NCBI GenBank assembly: GCA_037953745.1 | Contig: JBAKBP010000706.1 | Coordinates: 1-64,000 of the forward strand | DNA: 64,000 bases | Source of the DNA: Lithodes maja | Taxonomy: Eukaryota; Arthropoda; Malacostraca; Decapoda; Lithodidae | Reading direction: 5' to 3' | Part shown: positions 34,102 through 46,400 of the stretch, in pieces | How positions within the stretch are numbered: position 1 is the first letter of the stretch | Layout of the letters: each line of letters starts with the position of its first letter | The notes under the pieces: model-generated | The model's input: the letters and a program-made list of their open reading frames with translations, nothing else | What the model was told of the DNA's origin: nothing | The model's database searches: none | Translations under genes and position numbers: made by a program

Positions 34102-37100
34102 CCGCAAGGATGGCACTCATCTAAACCCTGTGGGTTCAGCACGCATGGGTCGTCTCCTACACGAAGCAGTCCGCAGCCATGGATCAAAAAACGCCATCCG
34201 AGAAGAAGCAGCAGTGACATAAATCATCCAAGAAAAACACAGAGGCAACGGAGGACCACCAGCGATAAGGACCGGAGACAGCGAGGACCGAGGACAGCCA
34301 TGAACATAAATGTAGATCCGACAAGAACCAAAAATATTATTAAAGCGCGTTCCGTGAGTTCTAAAATAACAAATTTAAAGGTTTTCTATGCAAACGCTCG
34401 TAGCATACGCAATAAATTTTCAGATTTAGAGGAGCTAGTGTTTACAGAAAATTATGATGTGATTGGCATAACAGAATCTTGGCTCAATACTGAAGATAGA
34501 GACTTTTTAGCAGAGTATTCACTTCCCGGTTATGTAATGTTTGAGAAAAGCCGAATAAATCGAAATGGAGGTGGCGTTTTACTTTATATCAAAGAAAGTC
34601 TTAACCCTACCCTCTTGTCAAAACCTCAAATTGTGAACGTCGACGCATCTTTTGTGCTAATAAAGAATAATAAAGGTACCAAAATAATACTTGCATTAAT
34701 ATACAGACCTCCAGCTCAATCAGTGCAAACTGACCGAGAAATTTACGAACAAATTGCAGATGTAAGTAACTCACAAGATACCGTAATTTTTGGTGACTTT
34801 AATTTACCTGTGACCAAGTGGGGCGATACTCTTACTTCACACTCCGGACATGACTTGTATACGAACTTGCAAGAGAGTTCGCTTTATCAATTTGTTGGAA
34901 CGCCGACCCGTGGTAATAACGTTCTTGACATTGTACTTGCAACAAAAGAAGAATTAATAGAGAATTTGAATGTTGGTGATGAATTCAGTAACAGCGACCA
35001 TCATACGATAACTTTCACTTTAAACTTTACTAGTAACGAACCAAATAGTAGCATCGAAAAAGTCCCTAATTTCAAGAAAGCAAACTTTCCTAAACTTAGA
35101 GCTATGTTTAAAGAAACTGACTGGAGCTTTTTAATTCACAATAACGACATAAATACATCTTGGAAGTTATTCGAAGCCACTTACCTAAAAGCAGTGCAAG
35201 ACTGCATACCATCGAAAACTCGGCGTCCAGGCCATAATAATAAGCCCAAATGGTGGAATAAAGATATTTCAAACTGCCTGCTTGCTAAAAAATTTGCTAA
35301 TGATAGATTAAAATCCTCACAAAATGACGAAGAACGGCTGAAATTTGTAGAGCTACGACGCAAAGCCAAAAAGTTAATTAAGCAAAGTAAAAAGACCTTA
35401 GAGTTACATATTGCGAATCAAAGTAAAACAAACCCGAAAGAATTCTATAGTTATATCAGAAAGAAAAAAGTAGTTACTTCAACTGTTGGACCGTTAGTCG
35501 ATGAAAATGGAGAATACACCAAAGACGAAGAACAAATGAGTAATGCCCTCAATACCTTCTTTGCATCAGTTTTTACAACAGAAGACCTCAGTGATATCCC
35601 TACACCATCGCCGATTCAGATTGATAATTCAGATGTTCTAAGCAATATCACCGTTACAGAGAGAGAAGTATTGAATTGTTTAGATAAACTCAAGGTAAAT
35701 AAAACGCCTGGACCTGATACAATCTCGCCTAGAGTTCTAAAGGAAGCTAAGGATGAGCTCTCTAAACCACTGACATTACTATTCAATAAATCCTTGCAGT
35801 CTGGAACTATGCCCGATCAGTGGAAGCTAGCCAACGTAACACCGATATTCAAAAAAGGCAGCAAATCCCTATCCAGTAACTATCGTCCAATTAGCTTAAC
35901 CTCAGTTGTATGTAAAATGCTAGAAACGGTCATAAGAGACAGACTCGTAAATCACTTAGAGGAAAATAACATACTTAAAGATACTCAACACGGCTTTCGT
36001 AAAAAACGTTCCTGTTTAACAAACCTCTTAGACTTCTTCCACGATATCCTCAACCTCTACGATGAGAGTAAAGCTGTAGATATTATATACCTTGATTTTC
36101 AAAAGGCCTTTGACAAAGTTCCCCACAAACGTTTACTGCTAAAACTAAAAGCGCATGGAATACAAGACGGTGTGTTGAAATGGATAGAAAATTGGCTCAG
36201 CGACAGAAAGCAAAGAGTAGTCATAAACGGTAAGGCATCAAAATGGACCAATGTAAGTAGCGGGGTACCCCAGGGATCGGTACTAGGACCAATTCTCTTT
36301 CTAATTTACATCAACGACATAGATGAGGGTCTCACCTGTACAATCTCAAAATTTGCTGACGATACAAAAATTGCAAATAGCGTACTCTCAAAAGAACAAG
36401 TTGACGATATGCAACACAATCTAGATAAATTGTCATGTTGGGCCCAAATTTGGCAAATGAGTTTCAATGCGGATAAATGTAAAGTACTACATATCGGATA
36501 CCTAAATGAGAAAGCAAACTATTCGATGAATGGCACTCAGCTTAAGAATGTAAACAGAGAAACCGATCTGGGAGTAACAATATCGAGTAACCTAAAACCG
36601 AGTCAACAATGTTCAGAAGTTGTTAAGAAGGCAAACAAAATAATTGGCTTTATAGGCAGGTCATTTGAGCATAAATCCAAAGAAGTTATCCTAACCCTTT
36701 ACAATTCCTTAGTCCGCCCTCTTCTGGAATACTGCGTTCAATCCTGGTGCCCTTATTACCAAAAAGATATAAACAAGCTAGAACGAGTTCAACGTAGAGT
36801 TACCAAAATGATACCTAGCCTAAAGAACAAACCATACGAAGAGCGTCTTAGAGAATTAAATCTATTTCCTTTAACCCAGCGCAGATTAAGAGGCGACTTA
36901 ATTCAAGTGTTCAAAATCATCAAAGGCATCGACAATATGAACTGTAGTAAGTACTTCACTATCGACCAATCTAATTACACGCGGGGAAACGGTTGCAAAA
37001 TTATTGGTAAATCTTTTAACTCGCACGAATCTAAGAATTTCTTCTTCAATCGAGTTGTCAACTTGTGGAATGGGCTTCCCCGAAACGTTATAGACTGCAT

Positions 37101-37416
37101 CACCGTTGATTCATTTAAACTCCGCCTAGACAAATATCTCGCATCAAACCCGCGACTGACTGCGTTTGTAAATGAATAACTTTATTTTATCCCCCCCTCA
37201 GTTACTAACCCATCTGTCCCCTACTAACTTCCTAATCCTGCCACGGACATTAGTTCCAGGGCAGTAATTCCCTTTCCAATGTTCCCTTACCCACTCTAAA
37301 CCACTGTTTGGACACTTGATCCTCAGTGTTTTGGAGGACAAGCAACCTAGAAGGGTCACTGGATCTGTTGTTGCTTGATTTCCTTTGTACTCCTTTGTAC
37401 TCCTTTGTACTCCCTT
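34102..37416 (+). mobile_element. CR1 LINE inserted in copy B gag
   Basis: 3315-bp insertion defined by comparison with copy C. The left junction follows AGCTAGGCCAT and the right junction resumes at ATTATTCACGTG, so only AT is duplicated. It begins with a short segment before the ORF2 Met, contains an intact ORF2, and ends in three to four copies of a TCCTTTGTAC unit, the short tandem 3' terminus expected of CR1-clade elements. The 5' end is truncated, since no complete ORF1 is present. Confidence 0.95.
34300..37179 (+). CDS. Intact CR1 ORF2 (endonuclease-reverse transcriptase)
   Basis: 959 codons from the likely ORF2 Met, in frame with upstream gag to give a 1515-codon reading frame from 32632. 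Endonuclease motifs: VFYANARSIRNKF, GITESWLN (catalytic Glu), YRPP, IFGDFNLPVTKW (Asp) and NSDHHTI (His). RT motifs: KVNKTPGPDTISP, YRPISLTSVVCKMLE, QHGFRKKRSCLTNLL, DFQKAFDKVPHKRLL, SGVPQGSVLGPILFLIY and FADDTKIAN (FADD at 36352-36363). Tail motifs: KPYEERLRELNLF and FNRVVNLWNGLPR. All catalytic residues are present and no stops occur. It lacks its own ORF1 and 5' UTR, so mobilisation from this site is doubtful. Confidence 0.95.
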   Translation: MNINVDPTRTKNIIKARSVSSKITNLKVFYANARSIRNKFSDLEELVFTENYDVIGITESWLNTEDRDFLAEYSLPGYVMFEKSRINRNGGGVLLYIKESLNPTLLSKPQIVNVDASFVLIKNNKGTKIILALIYRPPAQSVQTDREIYEQIADVSNSQDTVIFGDFNLPVTKWGDTLTSHSGHDLYTNLQESSLYQFVGTPTRGNNVLDIVLATKEELIENLNVGDEFSNSDHHTITFTLNFTSNEPNSSIEKVPNFKKANFPKLRAMFKETDWSFLIHNNDINTSWKLFEATYLKAVQDCIPSKTRRPGHNNKPKWWNKDISNCLLAKKFANDRLKSSQNDEERLKFVELRRKAKKLIKQSKKTLELHIANQSKTNPKEFYSYIRKKKVVTSTVGPLVDENGEYTKDEEQMSNALNTFFASVFTTEDLSDIPTPSPIQIDNSDVLSNITVTEREVLNCLDKLKVNKTPGPDTISPRVLKEAKDELSKPLTLLFNKSLQSGTMPDQWKLANVTPIFKKGSKSLSSNYRPISLTSVVCKMLETVIRDRLVNHLEENNILKDTQHGFRKKRSCLTNLLDFFHDILNLYDESKAVDIIYLDFQKAFDKVPHKRLLLKLKAHGIQDGVLKWIENWLSDRKQRVVINGKASKWTNVSSGVPQGSVLGPILFLIYINDIDEGLTCTISKFADDTKIANSVLSKEQVDDMQHNLDKLSCWAQIWQMSFNADKCKVLHIGYLNEKANYSMNGTQLKNVNRETDLGVTISSNLKPSQQCSEVVKKANKIIGFIGRSFEHKSKEVILTLYNSLVRPLLEYCVQSWCPYYQKDINKLERVQRRVTKMIPSLKNKPYEERLRELNLFPLTQRRLRGDLIQVFKIIKGIDNMNCSKYFTIDQSNYTRGNGCKIIGKSFNSHESKNFFFNRVVNLWNGLPRNVIDCITVDSFKLRLDKYLASNPRLTAFVNE

Positions 37417-40400
37417 ATTATTCACGTGAGTGCCCTAGTAACACTCCCGCTAAGCCGGTGTCATTGGTTCACAGTATCGGTGTGTCTCTGAAGGCTGCAG
37501 CAACTGCCCGGGGTAGGTTGTCAGCAGCTGAGGCACACGCGGTAAAGAAGCGTACGGAAGGCTTGACACCTGTCCGGGACACTTTCTGTAGCCATCGGGG
37601 ACACGGGTTTGTGAGCTGGGGGAGTGAACTACGGAGGGTTGACTTGCTGAGGGATACGGGGGCTTCGCAAACTTTGTTGAGGAACTTCACAGGGAAACCG
37701 ATAAATGCGGCCAGAGTTGTTGTGGTGCAGGGTATAAATGCTACGAGGTCATACCCACTTGTGAGGTTGGAGTTGAGAGTGGGAGAGGTGTGCAGGGAGC
37801 TGGATGTAGGGATCGTTGAGTGTTTGCCAGTTGAGGGCGTCGACCTTCTTCTCGGCAACGACTTTGCGGTGCCCACTTCCGGGACTCCACCCTTAGTCGT
37901 TGCCGAGAGGGCGGCCGACGTGGATGGTGAGAATCGGGAATGGGTTGGGAGGTGCCAACAGGATGAGATGGCCTGTGTGGTAACCCGATCTTGCTCTGCG
38001 GCTCCTGCACAGCCTAGCACTCAACCTCGGGGACAGTGGAGGAAGGATCAGGAGAAGGTTGCTAAGGGCAGGAAAAGGGACATTGATTCTGCTGCACTTC
38101 TCGGTGATTCGGTACTTGGACCTATAATAAACACGGGAGTTGATTCTGGCCCAGATATGGTGTGTAACAAGGCAGAGTTGGGTAAGACTTCGCGTGAGGC
38201 AAGAGCTGTAGCGAGAGCCACTAAGGCAGTAGAGCCTACTAGCCGGGGTAATGTCTTATTACAAAACCATCTTGATGCATTGACGCCCAGGGACATTAGT
38301 GAGCAGCAGCTGCAAGACGCTAGCCTAGCTCGTTATAGCAATGGTGCCATAGAGTTGGAGGAAGATGGGGATGCGAAGCCGGGAGATTTCTTTAGGCTCA
38401 ACAGGATATTGTACCGCAGATTTCTAGACCCCAAATCGAAGTGGGAGGGCGGTGCGAGGGTAGTAGACCAGGTGGTTGTTCCAAATAAGTATAGAGAGTC
38501 CTTATTGTGTCTGGCGCATGATGTGCCGGTGGCGGGTCATTTGGGGGTAACAAAAACATTGGCGGCATTGGGCAGGTTTTTCTGGTGGCCTGGGGTCAAG
38601 GCTGATGTCTGTGCATGGGTGGCTGGGTGTGCGACCTGCCAGACAACGGGGAAGCCTAACCAGACCATCCCGAAGGCACCTTTGTTTCCCATACCTGTCA
38701 CCGGGCCTCCGTTCAGCAAAGTTGTAGTAGATTTGGTTGGCCCTTTCCCGCCTACTAGTAGTGGCAATAAATTCCTGTTGACAATCATGGATGTGGCTAC
38801 GAGATACCCGGACGCATACCCCATGAGAAACGGCTCGGCAAAGGCAGTTGTTAAAAACTTATTATTGTTCTGTTCCCGTTATGGATTTCCACGTGAGGTG
38901 CAGTCGGACCAGGGGAGCAATTTTACATCCAAATTGTTCAAGCAAACCCTTCAGTTGCACGGTATATGTTCTGTAGTGTCGTCAGCCTACCATCCCGAGA
39001 GTCAGGGAGTCTTGGAGCGGTGGCACTCGACCCTGAAGAGTATGCTACGCTGTTACTGTGCAGAACATGACACTGATTGGGATTTGGGTCTGCCGTATGT
39101 TCTGTTCGCTGCACGTGAAGTCCCAGGAGAGAGCCTGGGGTTCAGTCCAAATCAACTAGTCTTTGGCCATAATGTGAGAGGACCTTTAAGTATGGTGAAA
39201 GAGATCTGGGAGGGCGAAGAGAAGCCGGGGTCTGTACTTAAATATATCCTTGAGAGCCGGGAGAGACTTATAGGTTGCATGGCAGCGGCAGGTAATAACT
39301 TGGTTAATGCACAGGCGGTCATGAAGCACCAGTATGACGCCAAGGTGAAGCTTCGGGAGTTTTCGGTGGGTCAGGAGGTAATGTTGCTTTTACCTTTGCC
39401 TGGACACCCCCTTTCTGCCAAGTTTATTGGGCCGTATGTGGTGGCTAAGAAACTGTCCGACCTTGATTATCTCGTTGCAACACCTGACCGTAGGAAAAAA
39501 CATCAGTTATGTCATGTTAACCTCATGAAAGAGTATGTGAGACGCCCCTCAGAGCCTCTCACTGTCCCTGTGCTGGCCTGCAGCGGCCAGGGTGGAGAAG
39601 GAGGTGGGGACAGTCATGCTGCTGAGGAGGATAGCTGGGACTGTGTCATTTCCGCGGAACAGTGGGCGGGGAATACTGAACAAGAGGCTAGGCAAGCTGT
39701 AAGTCACCTGCCTGAGCACCAGGGTGCTGCTGTCCTAGGCCTGTTCAGGTCATACCCCTCTGTTTTCGCCGAACACCCAGGTCTCACTACTCAGGTAACG
39801 CACGACGTGGACGTCGGTGATAATGTGCCCTTCAAGTCAGTGCCCTACCGTGTGCCCCCGGTAAAGTTGCCAGCTTTACGGGAGGAGTTAAAGTACATGG
39901 TTGAGAGAGGGATGATCACTGAAGGTTATGTGAAGTGGACATCATCCGTCACGTTGCAGCCAAAACCTGACGGCAAGGTGCGGTTCTGCATAGATTTTCG
40001 TAGGCTAAATGGCTTGACCACTACCAACCCTTACCCTTTGCCTCGAGTTGACGACAGCGTGGACAAGATAGGGAATGCAAAGTACCTTACTAAAATTGAT
40101 CTTGTAAAAGGCTACTGGCAAGTACCCCTGTCGGACCGAGCTAAGCAAGTTTGTGGTTTTGTGGTAGATGGCAAGACCTACCAATGTAACGTAATGCCTT
40201 ATGGGCTTAAGAACGCACCTGCCACGTTTCAGAACCTGATGAACGATATTTGTGACGAAATCCCTAACTGCACGGTCTACCTTGATGACGTGATAGTGTA
40301 TGATGACGATTTTGAAAATCACCTAAGGCACTTAGAGACCCTGTTTGGGAAGTTGCACGATGCTGGGCTGGTGGTGAACCTGAGGAAGTGCGAGTTTGTA

Positions 40401-41093
40401 AAGGCTACTGTGCAGTATCTTGGCTTCGTGGTCGGGTTAGGCCGGGTGTGCCCCCCCCTGAGCAAGATACAGGCTATCAATATGTTTCCCAGGCCCACCA
40501 CTAAGCGCCAGGTCATGCGGTTCCTAGGTATGATAGGCTATTATAGGCGCTTCATCCGGGGATACTCTACTGTCTTAGCACCGTTAACTGATCTACTGTC
40601 GAAGTCAGTGAAGTTCTGTTGGGCTGCGGAGTGTCAGAGGGCTTTCGACCTAGTCAAGCACCTGCTGTGTACACATCCGATTTTGAGAGCCCCAGACTTC
40701 TCCAGGAGTTTTCAGCTGGCGACTGATGCCAGCGGTGTGGGTGCCGGGGCAGTGTTACTGCAGACTGATTCCGAGGGCTTGGAACACCCAGTGAGCTTCT
40801 TTTCTCGCAAGTTTAATTCGGCACAAAGGAATTACTCGACTATAGAGAAGGAGCTTCTTGCTATCGTTTTGTCGCTCAAACATTTCGAAGTTTATGTTCC
40901 AGCCTACGGCCCGGTAGTGACGATTTATACGGACCATCATCCCTTGAAATTCCTAAATCAGTTTCACAATCGGAATATGCGGTTGACCAGGTGGTCCCTA
41001 ATGCTCCAAGAGTATAATCTCAACATTCAGCATATTGCCGGGAGTGAGAACGTGATAGCAGATTGTCTATCAAGGGTTGATGATCCAGGATAG
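37417..41093 (+). CDS. Protease-integrase-RT-RNase H of copy B (resumes after CR1)
   Basis: Begins with the second half of the gag knuckle (YSREC) and continues uninterrupted to the end of RNase H. The open frame reaches back to 37326 inside CR1 3' sequence. Domain order is protease (DTGAS), integrase (H2C2 and DD35E), RT (YLDD) and RNase H. A few replacements distinguish it from copy C, such as Leu for Ser before TPVRDTF, Cys for Arg in the VTRSRSAAP segment and Ser for Pro in the RT WTSPVTLQ motif. It has no start of its own because gag lies on the other side of the LINE. Confidence 0.9.
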
Positions 41094-41373
41094 TCGTGCA
41101 CGGTGTGTGGGTTGAGCAGGAGTAAAATTAGGCTATCATAACGCCGTCCAAAAAGATTATAAAACAATAAAATAAACGAGAAATTTTTTTTTAGTTTTGT
41201 AAGTCTTTATTGTTGTAGCATGATGCATGCGATATTGTGTTTTATGTATAATTCACTCTTCAGTTGTTGTGCACCTTTTGCAATTAGTGGCAGCTAAGGG
41301 TAGCAGGTCGGTTGGTTGCCTGTCAGATTTTGATAATGCTTCTAAGGTCGATTATCTAAAATCTTGGGGGGGC

Positions 41374-43162
41374 TGTGACGCACCCAGTGCGTAGCAACGC
41401 AACCTGATTGTACTCCTTGGTACTCCACTGTACCGTCACGGTGGGGTAACGTGTACCGTGCTGGCTGCTTATATTGAGTGTGACAACGTATAACTATGTT
41501 CTTTGTATCTCTGCAAAGGTCTCGTCATTTGCTAACCAGTGGTGGGTTTTGTTTTAAGCCATGTCGAGACCTTCCATTTAATATGTAGTATCAATAGAGA
41601 AGTTGATAGATAAGACAATAGGAATTCAGAGAGAGAGAGTGAGTTAGACTTCAGAGCGAGAGGGTAGCAATGGTTGCCAGACGTATGGACCGGTTGGCAG
41701 CCCTGCGCTTATAGCTAGGTGCGACAGGGTTGGTAGTACATTGCCGCCTGCATATGCTGTCTGGGCTGCCCATGTTGTCGTACTGCACATTGCATGGAGG
41801 CTCGCTGTGTGTTCCATGATCAGGTTGCCTAGAACCTTTGAGATTCTAACATCCCTTGCCCTCTCTCCCAATTTCTCACGGTTGCACTCTTTCTCTCTGA
41901 CGACATTACTCTCATTTCATTCTTCTCTCTATTTAAATGCATACCCTTCCCTTGAGGTCCTAAAGGAGTTTCAGCACTCACCTCTCGTATTACTCTTAGG
42001 ACAAGCATATATTTACATGTATTAGATTTAAGGGGTTAATGTGAACAGCGATCTTCTTGATGAGGATAGTTGGTGAACGTTCTACATGTTCACGAGTTAT
42101 ATGCCCAGCTCATCATCCAATTTGTGACTAGACTAGTGCCATGTGTAAGAGCCCGACCATGCCCAGGAGTTGTCTGTAGAGGGGCGAGGACTTAGCCTTG
42201 ATTTGCCTACCGAGCCAGGAGCGACTGTAGTACCAGAGACTACAGCTCGCTCGTAGTGCCGGTATAGTAGAGTAACGTAATTTATCTGTCCTTGTGTTCT
42301 CTACAGTCTTTTCCTGGGTTCTCGCTTTCGGTGCTGGGACTCGTTGTTCCTGTGACTTGGCCTGCTAGCTAGAACACATGGGGATGATGAGTGGGTGATA
42401 TCTTTATTTTACTATGCATTGCAGCTCTCTTTAAGTTTATGTATATAACACTTTACAATACACATTACTCACACACAAGACAACACTATTAATACTTTCA
42501 TGTATCAATTAACTGCACTGTCGTTTTGCTGCTGTGTCCGGAGTTCCGTTGCGTAGGGCGCATACGGACTCAGAGGGGAGACAGAGTGAGAGAAGCGAAG
42601 TAGCCTATGCGGTAGTAGGCTACCGGCGCAGTACTGTTGCCTGCAACCTTTTAGTTATTCCAAGTATAGATTCATTATTACAATAAGTGACTACTATTTA
42701 TGTTCCTTCCATGTGTATTATTAGGTATCTACTGGATCATGAACATCTTGTATGCTACATGCTAGTGCATGTTAGTAGGGGACAGTTATTCGAGTGCACG
42801 CGCTTTCAAGTAGGCGTGTACATTTGTCATTTAGCATTTCACTGTCATACCTTTAGCCTGCTTCTATTCTACATTATTAGAGGCTTAATATTAACGTAGT
42901 TTCTTGAGTATTGCATTTCTTTAGTAATAACGTAACCTATAAATGTCTGAGGGAGTTTAGCCTCATAGCCTACCCCTGTTGTACACTTTCGCCGAGTTAA
43001 GGTACCTCGTTACCATAGACGATAACTCTGTAGGGCGTTGGTGCTTTTGTTGTCTGGAGCATATAGTATTTGGGACTGGAATCGAGCGTGTCGTTGTCAC
43101 ATAAGCCATTTCTGTCCTACGATCAAGAATCCCGAATATGTATTGCCGATCCAGCCGTAACA
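41374..43162 (+). repeat. LTR 4 (shared by copies B and C)
   Basis: 1789 bp, serving as 3' LTR of B and 5' LTR of C. A polypurine tract (TTGGGGGGG) precedes it and a primer-binding site follows. It lacks about 22 bp (the GCGCCACGCTGCCGGGG region) present in the others near 41668. It shares AGGAATTCAG and other variants with LTR 5, suggesting it belonged to copy C. Confidence 0.95.
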
Positions 43163-43407
43163 AAATGGCGACCTTGCACAAGATTCAGTAGTATCCTATC
43201 ACATGTTTTTTGGAGAACTATTCTATGCTACCTAGTAGAGCTGGCTAGAATTTTCTTGCATATTGGAGGAATTTTTTATTGTGTCATTATTGTATTGGTG
43301 GACTTGCAGATTGTTTCGTTAGGGGTGTCTAGAGTAGAGTCATTCAAGCATCTTTAACATTTTGTGAGTCGAGACTGCAATTAGTAATAAGCACTTCTTT
43401 TTTTTTT

Positions 43408-46400
43408 ATGAACAGCAATTGTATAACCAGCACTATGTCTAATGACTCATCATTTACGGGGGAGGATAACACGGTACAGCCTAGTGACCAGCAAGTACAA
43501 CAGATGTTTAGGGAGGGGAGTGTTATAAGTGGAGAGAGGGATGCCCGGGCATTTTTGCAGACACCTTTGACCGAACAGCGCCTGCAGGCTATTGATTGTT
43601 ACGGTCTTCGCTGTTTAGCCACGGTTTTGGGGCGGGACTGTCCTGACAGTTGGCCCAAGAAGAATTTGGTGGCATGTTTGTTGGGTGATGGCGATGGGGC
43701 GGTGGGTGGAGTGGGGTCTTGGGGGGTTCCCTCCAAGCCTCCATTCCACTCTACCCCTGAGCTGGGCCCTCAGCCAGCGAGTCTTAGCACGATGCAGCAG
43801 GAGGGTTCTCAAGGGCAAGCTGGCTTACCCGTAAACACGTCTCGGTGTGGATCCCCCATTTTGTGCTCTCCCCCCCCAGGCCTGTCTCCTGAGATGTTAT
43901 TTCAGCTAGAACTAGCTAAGTTTAAGCTGCAGGAGACTCAGATACAACAGGCTAGTATAGAACGCATAGAGGTTGCTAGAATCCAAGCCAATCAGGATGC
44001 AACCAGGTACCAGGCTGAAATGGATGTCGAGAAGTCTAGAGTAGAGACCACGGGGCGTCATCTCGGTGGTGGGCACCGGGTTACAGACTCACTTTCGCAT
44101 TTAATTAAGTTAGTACCCGTATTTGATGAGACAGCAGTGACTGAGTTTTTTGCTCGTTTCGAAAAGAAGTGTCGTGAGTATGACTGGCCGGAGGTTAAAT
44201 GGGCAGCATTAGTTTCATCACGTCTAGTGGGTAAGGGGTTGAAAGCCTACGATGCACTGTCACTGGACGAGAGTGTAGTGTATGGACTGGTGAAGGAGGC
44301 TGTGCTCCGGGCCTACGAACTGCAACCCGAAACTTATAGATTGAAGTTCCGTGGCGTGAATAAGAAGAGCGACGTCAGTTTTATGGAGCACGCACGGGAC
44401 TTAACAGATGCAGGTAATAACTGGTTTCGGTCCGAGCACGCAGAGTCGGCTGAGGAAATTAAGCAACTTTTCTATCTGGAACAGTTTTACAAATGTACTG
44501 GAACCGATCTAACGCTGAACATTAAGGAAAAATGTCCCAAGACAGTAGAGGAGGCTGCCAAGATGGCAGACCTCAGATTATCATTGATTCGTGGTTGCGG
44601 TGCCGCTCAGAGGGCTGAGTCAGGGCAGAAGGGGCGCTATACCCCACCCACCAGAGTTTTTGATAATAACAAATCCTATGACACACATAACCACACTAAA
44701 TGCATTGCACCTAATAACACCTACAAACACAAGCCTCTCCCGTTTACTAAAGGTCAGGCCCCTTCTTCGCCCGCACAAGGGAAGAAGCCCATTGGGGATG
44801 TGAAATGTTACAAATGTCAGAAGCTAGGCCATTATTCACGTGAGTGCCCTAGTAATACTCCCGCTAAGCCGGTGTCATTGGTTCACAGTATCGGTGTGTC
44901 TCTGAAGGCTGCAGCAACTGCCCGGGGTAGGTTGTCAGCAGCTGAGGCACACGCGGTAAAGAAGCGTACGGAAGGCTCGACACCTGTCCGGGACACTTTC
45001 TGTAGCCATCGGGGGCACGGGTTTGTGAGCTGGGGGAGTGAACTACGGAGGGTTGACTTGCTGAGGGATACGGGGGCTTCGCAAACTTTGTTGAGGAACT
45101 TCACAGGGAAACCGATAAATGCGGCCAGAGTTGTTGTGGTGCAGGGTATAAATGCTACGAGGTCATACCCACTTGTGAGGTTGGAGTTGAGAGTGGGAGA
45201 GGTGTGCAGGGAGCTGGATGTAGGGATCGTTGAGTGTTTGCCAGTTGAGGGCGTCGACCTTCTTCTCGGCAACGACTTTGCGGTGCCCACTTCCGGGACT
45301 CCACCCTTAGTCGTTGCCGAGAGGGCGGCCGACGTGGATGGTGAGAATCGGGAATGGGTTGGGAGGTGCCAACAGGATGAGATGGCCTGTGTGGTAACCC
45401 GATCTCGCTCTGCGGCTCCTGCACAGCCTAGCACTCAACCTCGGGGACAGTGGAGGAAGGATCAGGAGAAGGTTGCTAAGGGCAGGAAAAGGGACATTGA
45501 TTCTGCTGCACTTCTCGGTGATTCGGTACTTGGACCTATAATAAACACGGGAGTTGACTCTGGCCCAGATATGGTGTGTAACAAGGCAGAGTTGGGTAAG
45601 ACTTCGCGTGAGGCAAGAGCTGTAGCGAGAGCCACTAAGGCAGTAGAGCCTACTAGCCGGGGTAATGTCTTATTACAAAACCATCTTGATGCATTGACGC
45701 CCAGGGACATTAGTGAGCAGCAGCTGCAAGACGCTAGCCTAGCTCGTTATAGCAATGGTGCCATAGAGTTGGAGGAAGATGGGGATGCGAAGCCGGGAGA
45801 TTTCTTTAGGCTCAACAGGATATTGTACCGCAGATTTCTAGACCCCAAATCGAAGTGGGAGGGCGGTGCGAGGGTAGTAGACCAGGTGGTTGTTCCAAAT
45901 AAGTATAGAGAGTCCTTATTGTGTCTGGCGCATGATGTGCCGGTGGCGGGTCATTTGGGGGTAACAAAAACATTGGCGGCATTGGGCAGGTTTTTCTGGT
46001 GGCCTGGGGTCAAGGCTGATGTCTGTGCATGGGTGGCTGGGTGTGCGACCTGCCAGACAACGGGGAAGCCTAACCAGACCATCCCGAAGGCACCTTTGTT
46101 TCCCATACCTGTCACCGGGCCTCCGTTCAGCAAAGTTGTAGTAGATTTGGTTGGCCCTTTCCCGCCTACTAGTAGTGGCAATAAATTCCTGTTGACAATC
46201 ATGGATGTGGCTACGAGATACCCGGACGCATACCCCATGAGAAACGGCTCGGCAAAGGCAGTTGTTAAAAACTTATTATTGTTCTGTTCCCGTTATGGAT
46301 TTCCACGTGAGGTGCAGTCGGACCAGGGGAGCAATTTTACATCCAAATTGTTCAAGCAAACCCTTCAGTTGCACGGTATATGTTCTGTAGTGTCGTCAGC

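Larger units (their letters stand above)
30571..43162 (+). mobile_element. Gmr1-like Ty3/gypsy LTR retrotransposon, copy B (CR1-interrupted)
   Basis: 5' LTR 30571-32387, gag from 32632, a CR1 LINE inserted at 34102-37416, pol resuming at 37417, and a shared LTR at 41374-43162. Without the CR1 it is collinear with copy C. The left flank (ATGTGTATAT) is not repeated after either downstream LTR, which argues that B and C were joined by recombination. Confidence 0.9.

Noticed and set aside
37380..37416. Similarity between the CR1 tail (TTTGTACTCC repeats) and the LTR start region (TTGTACTCCTTGGTACTCC)
   Set aside because: Short and low-complexity; no evidence that the CR1 tail was copied from the LTR.
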